Source of the DNA: Lunularia cruciata
Taxonomy: Eukaryota > Streptophyta > Marchantiopsida > Lunulariales > Lunulariaceae
NCBI GenBank assembly: GCA_948567375.1
Contig: OX419761.1
Coordinates: forward strand, 40,178,501-40,242,500
Direction: 5' to 3'
DNA length: 64,000 bases
Every line of letters begins with the position of its first letter. Positions within the stretch are counted from its first letter, which is position 1. This document shows positions 31,871-44,759 of the stretch, piece by piece. Both the position numbers and the translations under genes were made by a program. The notes below the pieces were generated by a model. It was not told the DNA's origin, ran no database searches, and was given only the letters and a program-made list of their open reading frames with translations.

Positions 31871-32307
31871 GGCAACGAGGACGTCACCAACTAGCAATGG
31901 AGGAATATGTAACAATATGGAGTTTAGCAACATTGTTCATATGGCTAACAAAATAGAGAATAAGCCGAATTAGCCTGGAATATTCTAGAAGTATCTAGGA
32001 AGCTTTTTGGGAAGTTTCCCGATGAGTTTAACTTGCACCTCAAGTAGGTAGCTTCTATAAGCTTCCAACTAGCTTAGCTTGCATGCCAAGTAGGTAGCTT
32101 CTAGAAGGAAGCTTCTTGAGAAGCTTCTTGGTTAACTTGGCTTGCACTCTAAGAAAGCGGCTCAAGAAAGCTTCTTGAGAAGCTTCTCAAGAGCCTTGTA
32201 TGTTACCTATAAATACCAAAGCTAGGCATTCAGAGTTTTCCCATATTCAAGTGTCGCAATGTGAGTTTCTATTCTCTTATTTCTCTCTTCAATCTTGGTC
32301 TTCTACA

Positions 32308-34402
32308 TTATTATATTGTACTTATTTCTCTTGCTCTTAGGTCTAAAATGTTCTTGAATTTGCATGTCTTGCTAAAAACCAACTTGCTTTGAAGTAGTTA
32401 TTGCAATCATAATGCTTTTTCTTATATTTGAGTAATATTAGTTTAGATTGTACTACCTTGTAGTTGAATAACTTCTCGTGCAATCTCTATTGAAACTATA
32501 ATTATTCCTCTTGTCTACAAGATTTTAATTGTTTTTCTTATTCATAAGACTTAACTATTTTGGGTCTTTTCATCTTTCAATCAATAGAGATACACAAGTT
32601 CAATCCATTAAAGCCTTGTATGATGTAAATTCCTTCCCTAATTGATGAACACACATCAACTAAGATTAATGTGTGTTCACACATTAATCTTAGTTGATGT
32701 GTAATTGTGTAGTATTGGATTCTCTTGCAAATTAACAAACTTAATTTCTTTATAAATTTGATATAATCATCCAATAATAGTACATTTTGCTAACTTGTCA
32801 TTTCATATACAATCTCATAAGTATTGGGTTGTAACTTATTCAATTAAGATACAATGAATTCTTGCTGATAGTTCATATTCTTTATGCATTTCAAATATGA
32901 TCTGTTTTTTATAATTGTCATCGACTTTAATCCATTATGGACTAATGAAGTAATTTTTTGTTTTTCTTTTAAATAGCCTTGACTATAATCATAACTATGA
33001 TTCAAAGCAAGACTAAAGAGAGTTATTCTTTCTTTTTTTGCTCTATGGCAATTGAATCAAAGTGTTTATTGCAAGCATGAGTTACAAATATAAATTTTAC
33101 TTGGGAAATTCTTACAAGGAATAACCTCTTCCATCTTTACAATTTTTTCATCATTTTTATCATAACTACTCATGTGACCAATTATAGTAACCTAATAATA
33201 TAGGTTTAGATTTTATATGTATATTTGTAATCTTATTCATTCATTAGGAGTCAAGTGGTTGTGGTTGGAATATTAATTGAGTATTATAAAAATAATCAAC
33301 CAATATTACAACCATGGCAAGAGTTTGATTTTGAGCAAAATTCAACCTTTCATTTAGTTGATATACTTGTTGTTATAAGTGTTTTTTCACTCAAACCAAA
33401 ATCCATATAGCAAACTAAAATTCCCATTTGATTCTCATTAGTGCCTTCAAAATACTTGCAGCAAAATAGCCTTGACTATAATAGCCTTGAGAGCAAAATA
33501 TATCAGTTGCTTAATTATCTTGTCCACACCCTTTTTATTCTTCTTCCTTTTCATACTATATCTATTTCTTGCCTTATTTATAAGTTGTGGTGGAATCTTT
33601 GTCATTGTATTATTCCTCTTTTATTTACTCTAAATTCCAAATCTCCCAAGCTTCACACTTTATGTCTTTTGAGAATGTTAGATTTATTATTTGCATAATC
33701 CCTTATTCATATTCATTATATCTCTTCCTTGTAATATATATCCTAGTGGTCTTAGTAAGCTTTTTTAAAATGAATCTCCATCCTTACATTCTTTTGTCTT
33801 TCTTGTTTTCTATTCTAGCCTCTATACATGAAGAGATGCACCTTGTTTAGCTTTGAGTACTATGCAACATGATTGTTACTTATTACTCAAGTACGTGCTT
33901 GATATGGTTAAAATTTTCTTTATTATAGGTAATAGCCTCATCCAACAAGAGTTTTGATTATTGATGATGGGCTTTGGCACCATTCTTGTGTTCAAATCAA
34001 AGGTAATCCCTATTTAGTCTTTTTTTTATAATTGTTGGTTATTTTAGATGCTAGCCTCACCCAACAAGAGTTTTAATTATTGATGATGCATTCTTTGAGT
34101 TAAATTGAGTTGAGCATTAGATTGAGATTTATTTTGTGTTCAACTCAGGCAAGAGCATTCTCTTGTTGTTAGTTCTTCTTTGGATTCTTTGGTAGTCTTC
34201 TTTATGTAGATGTTTCGTAGTACTCAAGCCTTTGATATAGTTGGAACATTTTTTGTTGTAAGTGATAGCTTCAACTATTAAGGTTTTGATTGATGATGAT
34301 GTGCTATTGGGAGTTATGCCATTGTGAAAGACAAGATGGCTCTTATCAGCTATAGAAATTGAGACAAACAAAGGGAAAGTGGAGTTAGGCTATGACCTTT
34401 TC
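32308..34402. other. AT-rich spacer
   Basis: No gene was recognised. It contains the palindrome at 32651-32702. Three imperfect repeats of a motif around GCCTCA(T/C)CCAACAAGAGTTTT and ATTGATGATG lie near 33940, 34052 and 34263, possibly remains of one older element. Confidence 0.4.
32651..32702. repeat. Perfect 25-bp inverted repeat with 2-base loop
   Basis: Arms 32651-32675 and 32678-32702 are exact reverse complements (arm begins ACACATCAACTAAGATTAAT), separated by TT. No terminator function can be assumed in a plant genome. Confidence 0.95.
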
Positions 34403-34421
34403 TCATTTGATTCCTTCTATT

Positions 34422-34579
34422 AATATCTTCTATCCTTCCTTGATATCTTAGGTGCAGTAGGGCAAATTTCTCATATCTATATTAGGGAGGCCTAGTCCCA
34501 TTTTACCTCTTTTGTCTCTCCTTTGTGCTGCTTGATGGGGTATTCCTATCCTTCATGTGTTTTATGTGATTGCCTTTTT
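34422..34579 (+). mobile_element. Repeat R copy with 19-bp target duplication
   Basis: It contains GATATCTTAGGTGCAGTAGG, TAGTCCCATTTTACCTC and the family 3' end. It is flanked by TCATTTGATTCCTTCTATT at 34403-34421 and 34580-34598. The first ~20 bases after the left duplicate do not match other copies. Confidence 0.85.
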
Positions 34580-34598
34580 TCATTTGATTCCTTCTATT

Positions 34599-35800
34599 GA
34601 GTAGGTAGCTTATTTCTTCTATGAAACATAATTTTCTCTTTTTAAGAACATTTTGTAAAATTCATATCTAGATGGTAACATGTAATAAACATAAGTAGTG
34701 TTAGCTTTTGGGATGGGGTTCCTTTGTAGTAGCTCCCAAACTCTAATGTGGTCATTCATATTCACATCATTTTAGTTTATACTTAATTGCAGCATTTCAT
34801 CACTCTCAATATCCTAGAGCCAAAAAGCCCTAAAATTGCATAATGCTTTGAACTATCTTGCATACAAGGTTTTCTCTTTTTAGTTCCTTCTTCTCATATA
34901 TATAGGGAGTATACTTCCTTTATAAGAATAATTATCTCATTAACTCTTACAATCTACTTCTCAAAATCTTTAGTACTTGTTCCTTTGTTATTATTCCATA
35001 TTCTTAAGAATTATCATTTCACGTTTATAGAAGAAGTCTATCTTTACAAACTTTCTCTCTTTCTTTCTTGATTTATTATGCTTGTTTGTTTGCTTTTGTG
35101 CTATACTCTTCCCTTCCATATTGGTATACATATGAAGTAAAGTTAGATTAAGATCAGGTGATTTATCTTGTTTTTTTATTAAAGCTCATCAACGATATTA
35201 AGTAAGGAACCCTTGGTATGAAAAGAAAGGTCTCCTTGTCCCACTAGATTTCTTACTTATTTATTCTTGTTTAGAAAAATAACTCATAATAAATTTAAAA
35301 TATGTAGTTTGAAAAGAAATTAATTTGGATTTTTAAATCAGAATTCTGATTTTATTATATTTGAAAATTTTGGAAACAAGAAAATTATATATAAATTTGG
35401 AAGTGAATGATCTTGAAGCATTTACCTAGAATATTGAATCTTCCAATCCTACTTTACATTTGCCGCAAAAATTTCAAGAGCAAAGTATTGAAACTTCTCA
35501 TATTGATGAAATATAAGAAAGCTTGTAAAAAATCAGAGCTCAAAACCTTTAGCTTAAAAAAAGAAAACTAGAGAATTATTTTTAATGCTCATAATTTTAT
35601 ATACTGAAGCTTTGCAAACATCGAGGTTTGCACTTATCGAAAAAGGCGACCGCGTAGGAAAAATTACGGATGGGAAGAGGTTTGCACTTATCCACGTGAT
35701 ACGGTATGTAAATCCGTCACGATAGTTTTCGCGACTTGAGATTTAAGACGACGCAAAATTCGTCTGTCTTACCAGCACCAGCTCACTTCACTCTCCCGGA
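34599..35800. other. AT-rich spacer up to the HGH1 promoter
   Basis: No gene or named repeat was seen. From about 35620 the composition becomes richer in GC and CpG, as expected at the start of the HGH1 gene. Confidence 0.4.
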
Positions 35801-35806
35801 GCTCAA

Positions 35807-35824
35807 ATGAAGTGCCACTCTTAA
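35807..35824 (+). other. Possible upstream ORF of HGH1 (five codons)
   Basis: ATG AAG TGC CAC TCT TAA lies about 135 bases before the HGH1 start. It matters only if transcription starts upstream of it, which the sequence does not show. Confidence 0.3.
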
Positions 35825-35831
35825 ACCCTAA
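35823..35831 (+). promoter_or_regulatory. Telo-box AAACCCTAA in the HGH1 promoter/5' leader
   Basis: The exact plant telo-box lies about 130 bases before the start codon. In plants this motif is common near the 5' ends of translation and ribosome-biogenesis genes, matching the role of HGH1 in eEF2 folding. Function here is inferred. Confidence 0.5.
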
Positions 35832-35959
35832 AACCTGAACTCTCTCACTGTAAAGATTAACGTCCTTCGAGAGTTTGATCGGAGGTGTGGAAGAGTCCTG
35901 ACATTGCAATAAAGAGTTAAAAGCTTGTCCTCGACATTCTGGTTGTACTCCTGGAGGCT

Positions 35960-38816
35960 ATGGCATCTGATCTCGATGATCTTGTAGGATTCCTTGCGTC
36001 CCCATCTCCTCAGGTAAGGGGGTATCACCAACTTTGATTCCAAATTTTTGAAATAACAGATTGTATGCACAGGAAATCGTGAGATTCATGTTCGTAGCTG
36101 ATTAACGAAATTGGAGGGTTGTTTGGTTATTTTCTCTCTTTGATGAGCTTTTAGTTACCGTAGCTTCGTCGGGTTATGTATGATATGAAGTGGGGCGTGG
36201 TGATGGGGAGATCGGCTGTAATACCTTCGTCCTGCATTTGTTGAAAGCCGGGCGAGAGAAACCAAGTTCCGTGTGCTGTTATGAATTCTCCTCTTTTCTG
36301 GAATATATATCAACGCAAATTCAGGTTACTCAATTAGGTTTTATTTTCAGCTGAGGAAGGGGGCAGTGAATATTGTCCAAGGCCTGACTGGAGCTGATGA
36401 TGGACTTCGCGTTCTGACTTTCAAAGCTTCGCAACTTTTACCGCCTCTCCTGCAGCTTCTTGCAGATCCACTGGTATGTTAGCTTTTGAGAACGCGACGA
36501 TACAAAAAGTTGCATAACCCTTATATGAAACCCTAGGTCTGAAAATCGTGCAATTCCCTTATGCCTTGTTGATATGGACATTCCAGATAAAATGTAATCG
36601 AAATTCTCGTGCAGGAGATTTCTCAACCAGCAGCAGAAGCTCTTGTAAATATCTCTCAGGATCCTAAAGCAGTGGATGAATTCCTCAACGCTGCAGCAAT
36701 TGAGAAAGTGATGGAGTTTATTGGTAAAACAGGCTGTGGAATCAACCGGTTCCTGGTTATGCTGCTAGTCAACCTTACTCAGGTGGAGCCTGGGGCGAAG
36801 CGCCTTCTCCAGGTAAGTTCTCATGATAGCTCAAAGTAATTGCTTCTACCTAGTCGACTTTACGTGAATGGTTCATTATGACTGATTTCTGGATTTGGTC
36901 TCCCTTTGAGCAAAACGGATTCTGTAAAATATTGTGGCAGAAGTAATGTGCTGCTGCGTAATGGCAAGCAGATCACTGTGTCCTTGGAGACTGAGCGTAC
37001 TGGTGATTAACTTGCAGTTGTTTGGAAATGCAAGGTGTAGGAGGGAGATGAAAAGCTGGCTGGTTTATATGTGAGTCGGCTTGTGAGATTTTTTACCAGA
37101 TTTTCAGGGAATAAGGAAGGTACAACATATCCCTTCAACTTAACAGATTCGCCATTGTATAATAAATACTAATCAACATGTGAGACGACCACAAGTTGAG
37201 TAGCACCAAGACTTGAGGAGTATTAGCCCCGCCAAAGGAATGATTCTATTGTCTGTCAAGAGACTGCAGTTTGTTCCTTCGACAATCAAGAAAACCAGTC
37301 CTTTTAGGTGAACAAGCGTAACAATCAGTCAACTATGTCGTAGGGTGGGTCCGTTAACATATACCAGGCCCGTTCGCGGACTGCTTCCCGTGATTATGAA
37401 AGCTAAAACTGCGAGCAAGTAGCTATATTGGTGTTGCAGGGGTCTGTTCACACATGCTGAATTGCAGAAACCGCGATTCAGAGGGGTCTTAAATGGGTTA
37501 ACCTTGCATGCCACGAAATGGATATCAAGCTATTGGCTAAGGTGGGCCCTCCTGAGTATCAGGATTATGAAGTCTGGGCAGTTTTCACGCCATTAAATTA
37601 TACTCAAGACCTATGTCGTAATATGCAGGTGAAGACGCGTTCGAGCATGTAGGAGCTATTCTTGTAAACATTACTAGACTACAGTCCGGGCGGAAGCTTA
37701 TTCTCGATCAAAGCAAGGGCCTTTTCAAGCAATTACTTCCTCAAATTGATTCCAGAAGTTTGATACGTCGGCAGGGGGTCAGACTCTGGACCCATTTGCT
37801 AGCGGAAGGCATTTTGGATTCACACAATGAAGCACAATCATGGTTTACAGTAATTCTTCTTTATTCTTAAATTGTCTGTGCCGCTTGACTGTTCATTTTA
37901 TGCTCCCACGATTTTTCAGGTTGCTGGTACTGTCCGAAACTGCTGCTTCGAAGCAGAAGATGACTTGCCGAGTTTGCTTTTGGCTTCCTCATTTCTTTGG
38001 CCGGCTCTTCTGTTACCTTTAGCGGGCAAACGGGTAAGTATGGAGGTTTCAGAAAATTTTCTCAGAAATTTTCGCACTTCAATGTGGTTATCGTTTGGGT
38101 TTTAGAGAGCCGCTTTTCAACTTGGCTTCGATGAAATTACTTCCCTTCCTTCTCCTACCTTCTCGCGGTTGTGTTAGCATGTAGTCTGCAATTGCTTTCT
38201 TGAGGTCGATTAATGAATGAGGAGTTGCAATTGTGAGTAGGCTTACAGCGAAGATGACACATCGAAGATGCCTCTTGAGCTTGCAACTCCACTTTCTTTC
38301 GAGCGGGAGGCCGAAGAAGACCCCCAAGTTCGTAAAGAGACTGCAGATGCTCTTTACTTGATCGCTCTGCAGGTATAAGCAAGAACCCGGCCGTATTGAC
38401 CGTTTTGTGCTTACGTTTACTGGTTGATTTCTCGGATTCGCGTCGAATTTACGTAGTGCTTCTTTCAGTGGAATATCTCCGTTCTGTACTACGCTGAGCA
38501 TACCGTACCCACTCTTGCTAGAAATAAACATGTCAGTGTCAGACGTGGGCATGGAACCGGGTTGTTTACACTGGGTTCTGTATTACACTACACAATATAT
38601 ATATATATATATATATATCATATGTTATTGTCAATTTGTTTCAATTATGCGTTGGCTTCAATTTACATTCGATGCATTCTACATTGTGGATTTCTCACTA
38701 TACTAGCATTGTGAATCTAGTACATTTTGCTTACCGATCATTTACACTTAAATGAGTTCTGGATAACCCGTTCCCAGAACGGCTTCTGTTCTGGGAACGG
38801 CTTCTGTTCTCGTATA

Positions 38817-38857
<41 letters not shown>

Positions 38858-40513
38858 TTCAATCTTAGGACGTTTGCATAGAGTTCTCGATTTCACGGTG
38901 ATTTACTAGTCTGTTAGCCATATGTTACTCTCAATTTGTTTCAATTATGCCTTTGCTTCAAGTTACATTCGATGAATTCTACATTATGGATTTCTCACTA
39001 TTCTAGCATTGTGAATCATGTACATCTTGCTTACCGATCATTTGCAATTCATGAGTTCTGGATAACCCTTTCCCAGAACGGCTTCTGTTCTCGTATACCT
39101 AAATATATGTACTTCAATCTTAGGACTCATGCGTTCATAGAGCATACTGCGGTATCCAATATCCAGTCCTCTCACGCTTCGCTCCAACGCAGCCAAGATA
39201 CCATCCACTCCACGAAAGCTACTGCTCCATGTTTCTCCTTGTATTTCGGTTGGACCTTCCTACTACTGCGATGGTCCTTCTCTGTTTCCAATTTCAGATG
39301 CTTAAGTCTGTTGCTGCGGTTTCTCTGGTTCTTCTTCCATGATGTAAACTAGTTCACTGCAGGTGCTACTTATCAATTGTAACGATTTTGGTTCGTGCTT
39401 TCTATCACTTGCGCTTATTTTTCGTGACGTATTTCCTTTCTTAGATTCATTTGAGTTCTATTTGCATACGGACACGCTTGCACTTCATATGCACGCTCTA
39501 CGGTCCTTACTTAGCGGGTTGTGGATTCCCCGTGCTTCTTCTCCCAATTCCCCGTGCTTCTTCTCAAATATGTATGTACTTCAATTTTCGCTTCTGTTTT
39601 TTAACGATTTCGCAGCTGCATGGTAATCATGGAATGTATCTATTTTCGCTTCTGTTTTTTAACCATCTTGATTGTGTTCCGCTCTGTACTTACTTGCTTA
39701 CCTTGCCTTCCTTTCATGTCGCATCCCTTGCTTGCTTGCATATTTTTCTTGCTTGTAGTTTCCATATTGCATGTTCTAGATGGGTTCTGGATCCCCTGCT
39801 CCACAAACTGCTTCTGCTCCCATTACTGAAATATGTATGTTTTCCAAGTCTTGCTACTCGGGGGTTAAAGTACGGAGGCAATTCTTTGATCTAATACGAG
39901 TTTCAATGTAAGTGTAGAATAAAATTGAACATGGTCAGAAACATCTTGAGGAACACACGGTTACAATGGGCATAAGCAGCAAGGTCTCCTAGTGGTCCGT
40001 ATGATGGCAAGTTAGATCTCACTCTCTGACATCGCCCGATGCAGGATGGTGGTCGAAGGGCTCTTTGGAGTGTGAACGGACCGAGAATACTTCAAGTTGG
40101 TTATGAGTACGAAGAAGATCCAGAAGTAATGGAGGCCTATGAAAGACTTGGATCTCTGGTAAGGGTGCCAGATATGATCAACTTAGAGATTGTGCTAATC
40201 ACCATTTGGACGGGCCCCCACATAACAACCCAACAGTAGTTTTTGTAGTGGAAACTATGAGGACCTCTTGATGATGCTCTGATCCTTTTTCTTTATCTTT
40301 ATCTTGTCTCTCTTGGACATTTTCCCACTGAAGAAGTTGATTCTGTCTTCGTCCTGTTTTTCTTCGATAAAGTAAGTAACAATATTAGCTGCTTATATGA
40401 ATACTTTCGTATTAAGACATTGGTCCTTAGAAAGTTTGGGTTTGTGTTTCCTGCAGCTCGTGGAGGAAAGTTTGGATGGTCCACAAGACGTTGGCGGTTT
40501 TGCTGAAATTTGA
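35960..40513 (+). CDS. HGH1: HGH1 homologue (armadillo-repeat eEF2 chaperone), nine exons
   Basis: Exons: 35960-36013, 36351-36473, 36615-36812, 37041-37119, 37629-37777, 37920-38033, 38241-38372, 40045-40158 and 40457-40513. All introns are GT-AG and the joined frame has no stop: 1020 bases, 339 residues, close to the plant family's usual size. Blocks: LVGFLASPSPQLRKGAVNIV (9-28), QPAAEALVNISQD (63-75), RFLVMLLVNLTQVEPGAKRL, AGTVRNCCFEAEDDLP (203-218) and FLWPALLLPLAG (226-237). Near the end WSVNGPRILQVGYEYEEDP is the family signature. Yeast Hgh1 helps fold translation elongation factor 2 together with the chaperonin TRiC; a cytosolic role is inferred here. The exon 7 acceptor was placed at 38241 because it keeps the frame and yields AYSEDDTSKMP, the expected block. 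The last exon, with the short tail VEESLDGPQDVGGFAEI, is less conserved. It looks intact and functional. Confidence 0.93.
38373..40044 (+). repeat. HGH1 intron 7 with AT microsatellites and a ~300-bp tandem duplication
   Basis: This is the largest intron of the gene (about 1.67 kb). (TA)n tracts lie at about 38594-38618 and 38819-38856. The block starting at 38619 (CATATGTTATTGTCAATTTG) is repeated from about 38920 (CATATGTTACTCTCAATTTG) through ACTTCAATCTTAGGA near 39124. Weaker relatives of the same units lie near 39780-39840 and downstream of the gene at 42190-42260 and 42590-42660. Confidence 0.8.
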
Positions 40514-43500
40514 ATCTAAAGGCTGGAATTTTAGTGCTCGGCTTGGAAGTTTCATCTGGTATAGATCATCCAATCCAACGTGGCTAATTAGCAGTAGTAG
40601 AAGTGGGAGAGATCTCCTAGAACAGCAGATTGATCTATTCATTTTCTGCTTTGCCGCTCTACATACATTGTGGATGTGGCAGGATGGTAATCCCCAAGCT
40701 TTCCAGGTGCGTTCCATTGAATTGTACAGTTTGTCCAGTATTGAGCAGAGCCACTCATTCAGAGATTCCTCAGGGAGATGGACAAGGCATGGTTCTATCG
40801 CTATTTTATTTTCCTGTCAGATTTCCAACTTTCTTCTCCAGCATTCTGGGAACAGCACATTATTGGGATCTACCCACTGACCCCATCAAACATAGCCTTT
40901 GTACATCTACGTCTTCGAGAAAATGATGGCCTCCAATTATCAAGCTCTAATTGAAGGTGTGGACATCTTTAGTGGTAAGTAGTGCACACATTTGCTAACA
41001 TCACAGTTGTGTTGAGGTTACTTGGAGAGGTACACCTCATCCACTTCATGCTCAGATTTTGAGAACGAAGGAGTCGAACAACTGTATTCTGGGTACGAGC
41101 ATAGAATGAAGAAGTGTAAAGTAAGAAAAGCAGCTGACTATGATACGGCTACTAGTGACTATATTATAGACACTTCATAGCAGCTTAAATACTAAATCAG
41201 AGGATTTTTCAATCAGTCATCGTTTCGGTTGTCCTTTGGGTAGAAGGGATCTTGAGAAGGGAGTTGAGAGTGGAGCAACTTTTTATGTACCCATGTATAT
41301 CCGAAAGTCCTCATTTGGGATGTTGGCAGAAACCCAGCTGGCAAGCTGGTTTTCTGGTGTGGCGAAGATGCGAGTGTGTTGTCTGGAGTTGATGTTGACG
41401 AAGTCGATGTATGGCGGTGGTGCCTTGTTTTTCCCAACTCTTTAGTTGTTGGTGGTTACTGGACTATTGATAATATTGACATCCTAGTCCATCTTTTCTC
41501 AAGAAGGCTTCTTCGTAACCCTAGCGTCATCTCTACCTGGCTTCATTTAGACACGTGTTCCTTTTGTAGGTATTGTTGACACGCTCGCAGATCTATACTT
41601 CTACTTCAGATTTTCGTCAGTCGTGTTCTAACCACTAACAGAAGTCGGACGGAAGTAGCTAACCTTCGAGGCCGCACATGCTCACTAATCGCCTTCTGCA
41701 GGTACATCAAAGTAATATCAGTGCATGCATCGCTTACCACTCTATGTAGTGACAGCTACACGAGATTCACTTTTAACATACCAAGAATACAATGTGAGAG
41801 TCGTGTCCTGTCTTGCATTTCGTGTTGCGTAAGAAACCATGTTTTAGTAGCGCGTTTTGCATTCCATTACTCAATATGCTCCTTTACTTGACAGTTCATG
41901 GAAATTTCCTGACTTTTGACGGTCGCTTGTTCAGAACGATTATGACCTTGCATTGCATTCCACGGCATTCACGTTCTGTCACATGGGGTCACATCACATT
42001 GGCATTCTATTCTACATTATCCACGCTTGCCTTGGGACCCATGAGCTTTCAAACAGAAACTTGGTACGAGGGGTACTGGCATTCGCCCAGCTACTTCGGC
42101 ACTGCGTTTGGCACTGATGAAGCGCACGTGCTTTCGTGGAGGCTTACTGTGACCGCCTTTCTGCTTCCCTCTGTGTTTTTGGTGTTTTAGGACTTCTGTG
42201 TTCATAGCACATGCTGCGATATAATCTATATCCAGTCCTCTAACGCTTCTCTCTACTTTCCTCGTTCTCTGAGCGATTCCATACTCTCGTGCTTGACTCT
42301 CAGATCTTCCACGACTTTCGATTTCCAGGCTTCTACATTGATTGTCGACTTGGGTTTATCTTAATCTTTTTCGTCTGGCTCTGGCTCTGGCTCTGGCTCT
42401 GGCTCGTCAAGTCGTCGCTTTTCCTGGTGATTTTATTTCTCTACATGCACTGTTGTTCTGTTTCCGCTTTTTCTATGCATACTACTTGTATATAGATGTT
42501 TACTCTTGACATCTTTCCAGGTGACGTTTATTTATGCTATCATTCGATCAGATATTCGTTATCCTGTATACATAATATATATTGCATCTCATTTGCATTC
42601 AATGAGTTCTGGATCTCCCGTTCATCGAACTGCTTCTGTCCTCATTTCTGTATATCCATGCTTGTTTAGATCGATATTCAGTTTTGGTTCAGACTCAGAG
42701 TATCAGCCAGTTGGTGCTCGTTAACTCATGCTAAGGGACTGATTCATAAACTTGAGACCTTCATTATATTATCTAATGAGTTCTCCAAGGTTTATCTATA
42801 AACAGAGACGAGTCTTATGGTCTTATTTCAACACGGCCTATGGCTCATGTTGTTAATTCGTAGTTTGTCAACATTTTTCTTAAAATAGAACTTAGTAAGC
42901 TAGCTAACAGATGGAGAGATTGTTTTCTTTTATAATAAAATCACTATTGTAACAGTGGCACACCTATAAAAAGAATATCATTCTTTGCATAGTTCTATCA
43001 AGTTTGATACTGAAATTGCAAGGAAAGCGAGCCATCTTGTGTACTGATGAATTGTCCTATATGCCATCATGATGGCCAATATTCGAGTGGATGCAGTCTC
43101 TTTATGGTTCTTCGTATTGCTCTCATGTATGTACTGCTTGAGACAGTTTATTAAACGTCTATAAGCTCTGTAAGCGTCATCTGGTATTTCTAACTTTAAA
43201 CTTATGATATAGAGATCAGATATTCATATTGGCCCAACAAATGCATATAGTGGAAGCTTTAGTTTTACTTGACATAACAGAAGTTTAAGTATCTGTTTGC
43301 CATAGATATCGCACTTTTACAGCAACCGTATGGGTCCGAGCCAATTTTATCTTTTAAAAGCACTAGTTGGTCTCCCATGTTGTGCATGGGCCAGCGTATC
43401 TCCAAACGGTGATTATACCGAAAAGTTTATCACTCTGAAATTATAATTTTCTTATTTATTTATAGAGTTATTTAATGACTCAAAACAGAGAGGTATATAT

Positions 43501-44755
43501 CTTATAACTTACCTAATGCGCGGAGTGCATTTCATCTCAGAGATGATTGTTTGATGTTTTACTAAAATTGTTTGATTGTTCCACTAAAATTTATCAATGC
43601 TAAAAGGTGAAACCAAGGAACGAGATGATGTGAAGAGGAAATGTCTTTGATTTTCTTATGTTTCAAGTCTATTTGTTTCTTTGATCTGATGAATGTACGA
43701 TGGACTACAAAATTTCTTATATTTATATTTCAATCTGAAGTAGAAAATGAGTACTCTTTGATATGTAGCACTCATCATTGTAAACCTAGTACAAAATTTA
43801 GCACTCAAAATTCTACGGTGAATACCATTCAGATTCTTATTAGAAAGTATATACAATAGTTAATATTATTCTATAGTACAAAACCTTTTAAAGTAGTTTA
43901 AGAAATATTTTTTGTTTCTTTTTGTCATATATGTTTTACATTGGTTATTTCCTTGTTCAAAAAATAAATATGAATAACGTTTAAACTAAAGTAGACATAT
44001 TTTAAAATGGATGTACTATTAATGGTAATTTAATCATTTACAGTAACTTGAAATAGCAAGACCCATTAAGAACTATAAAATATCGATATACAGGAAAAAC
44101 TGTAATTTTGAATCAAGTTTCATTCAATGATGCAATATGTGCTTATGTTTTATTCTTTCAAATCAATCCATAAATTGGAATCTTAATTTGGTTACATGAC
44201 GCATTACATGGTTCTAGTATTTGAGGTATATGTATGTATGTTCCCAAAAACATCCTAACTTCTATATGTAAAATGGAATGTAGATAGTCCACTTATAAAG
44301 TGATATTTGAGTTTCAAACTTCTTGATATAATCTATGGTTGTGTATTACTTATGTTAATCTACATTTATTGGGTTGAACCGATAAAAGTATTCAAATTTC
44401 ATTTTTATATACGATCTTTAATATTTTTTAAGGCAATTTAGTATGATTTATATAAGTAAAATAAATAATTTAGCTAGATGGTTTAGCTAGATGTAAAGGC
44501 CTAAGTCGTATTTTACCTTCTTTTCTAGTTTTTTTTAGAAGAGATATTTGGTAAAATTCTTAGTTTCTAAAATATAGTGAGATTAAAATTTAGATTTATA
44601 CAGATGTCAATAAAGAAAAAATAATGTTAATCAAAATTTTGTTAGCAAAGTATTCATATTTTAATCTCAAAAACTTGGATAAGTTAGTGAATACTAGTGA
44701 ACCTTTGATAAATTATGTACATTTTTGCAATAAAAGGGTAATATCACATGAAAAC
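40514..44755. other. Region downstream of HGH1, no gene recognised
   Basis: This holds the HGH1 3' UTR, whose end I could not fix. A (CTGGCT)5 hexamer microsatellite lies at about 42375-42404. Open stretches at 40476-40926, 41213-41445 and 41813-42205 overlap on both strands and have no domain I know. From about 43000 the sequence turns AT-rich. Confidence 0.4.
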
Positions 44756-44759
44756 TTAC

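Larger units (their letters stand above)
26660..32307 (+). mobile_element. Chromodomain Ty3/gypsy element C
   Basis: LTRs are 26660-27146 and 31908-32307, both starting TGTAACAATATGGAG and ending in TACA/TTTACA. The primer binding site TTGGTATTAGAGC follows the 5' LTR. The flanks share TTAT (26656-26659, 32308-32311), a partly decayed target duplication. Order inside: Gag, protease, reverse transcriptase, RNase H, integrase, chromodomain. It is the same family as A but on the opposite strand. A 96-bp repeat R insertion lies in the 5' LTR. Many stops. Confidence 0.9.

Noticed and set aside
38088-38552. 154-codon open stretch on - strand
   Set aside because: It is antisense to HGH1 exon 7 and flanking introns, whose + strand reading is clearly the real one.
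38727-38909. ORF with IYIYIY repeats
   Set aside because: Product of the (TA)n microsatellite in HGH1 intron 7.
42289-42495. ORF with LWLWLWLW
   Set aside because: Translation of the CTGGCT hexamer microsatellite; no other coding support.
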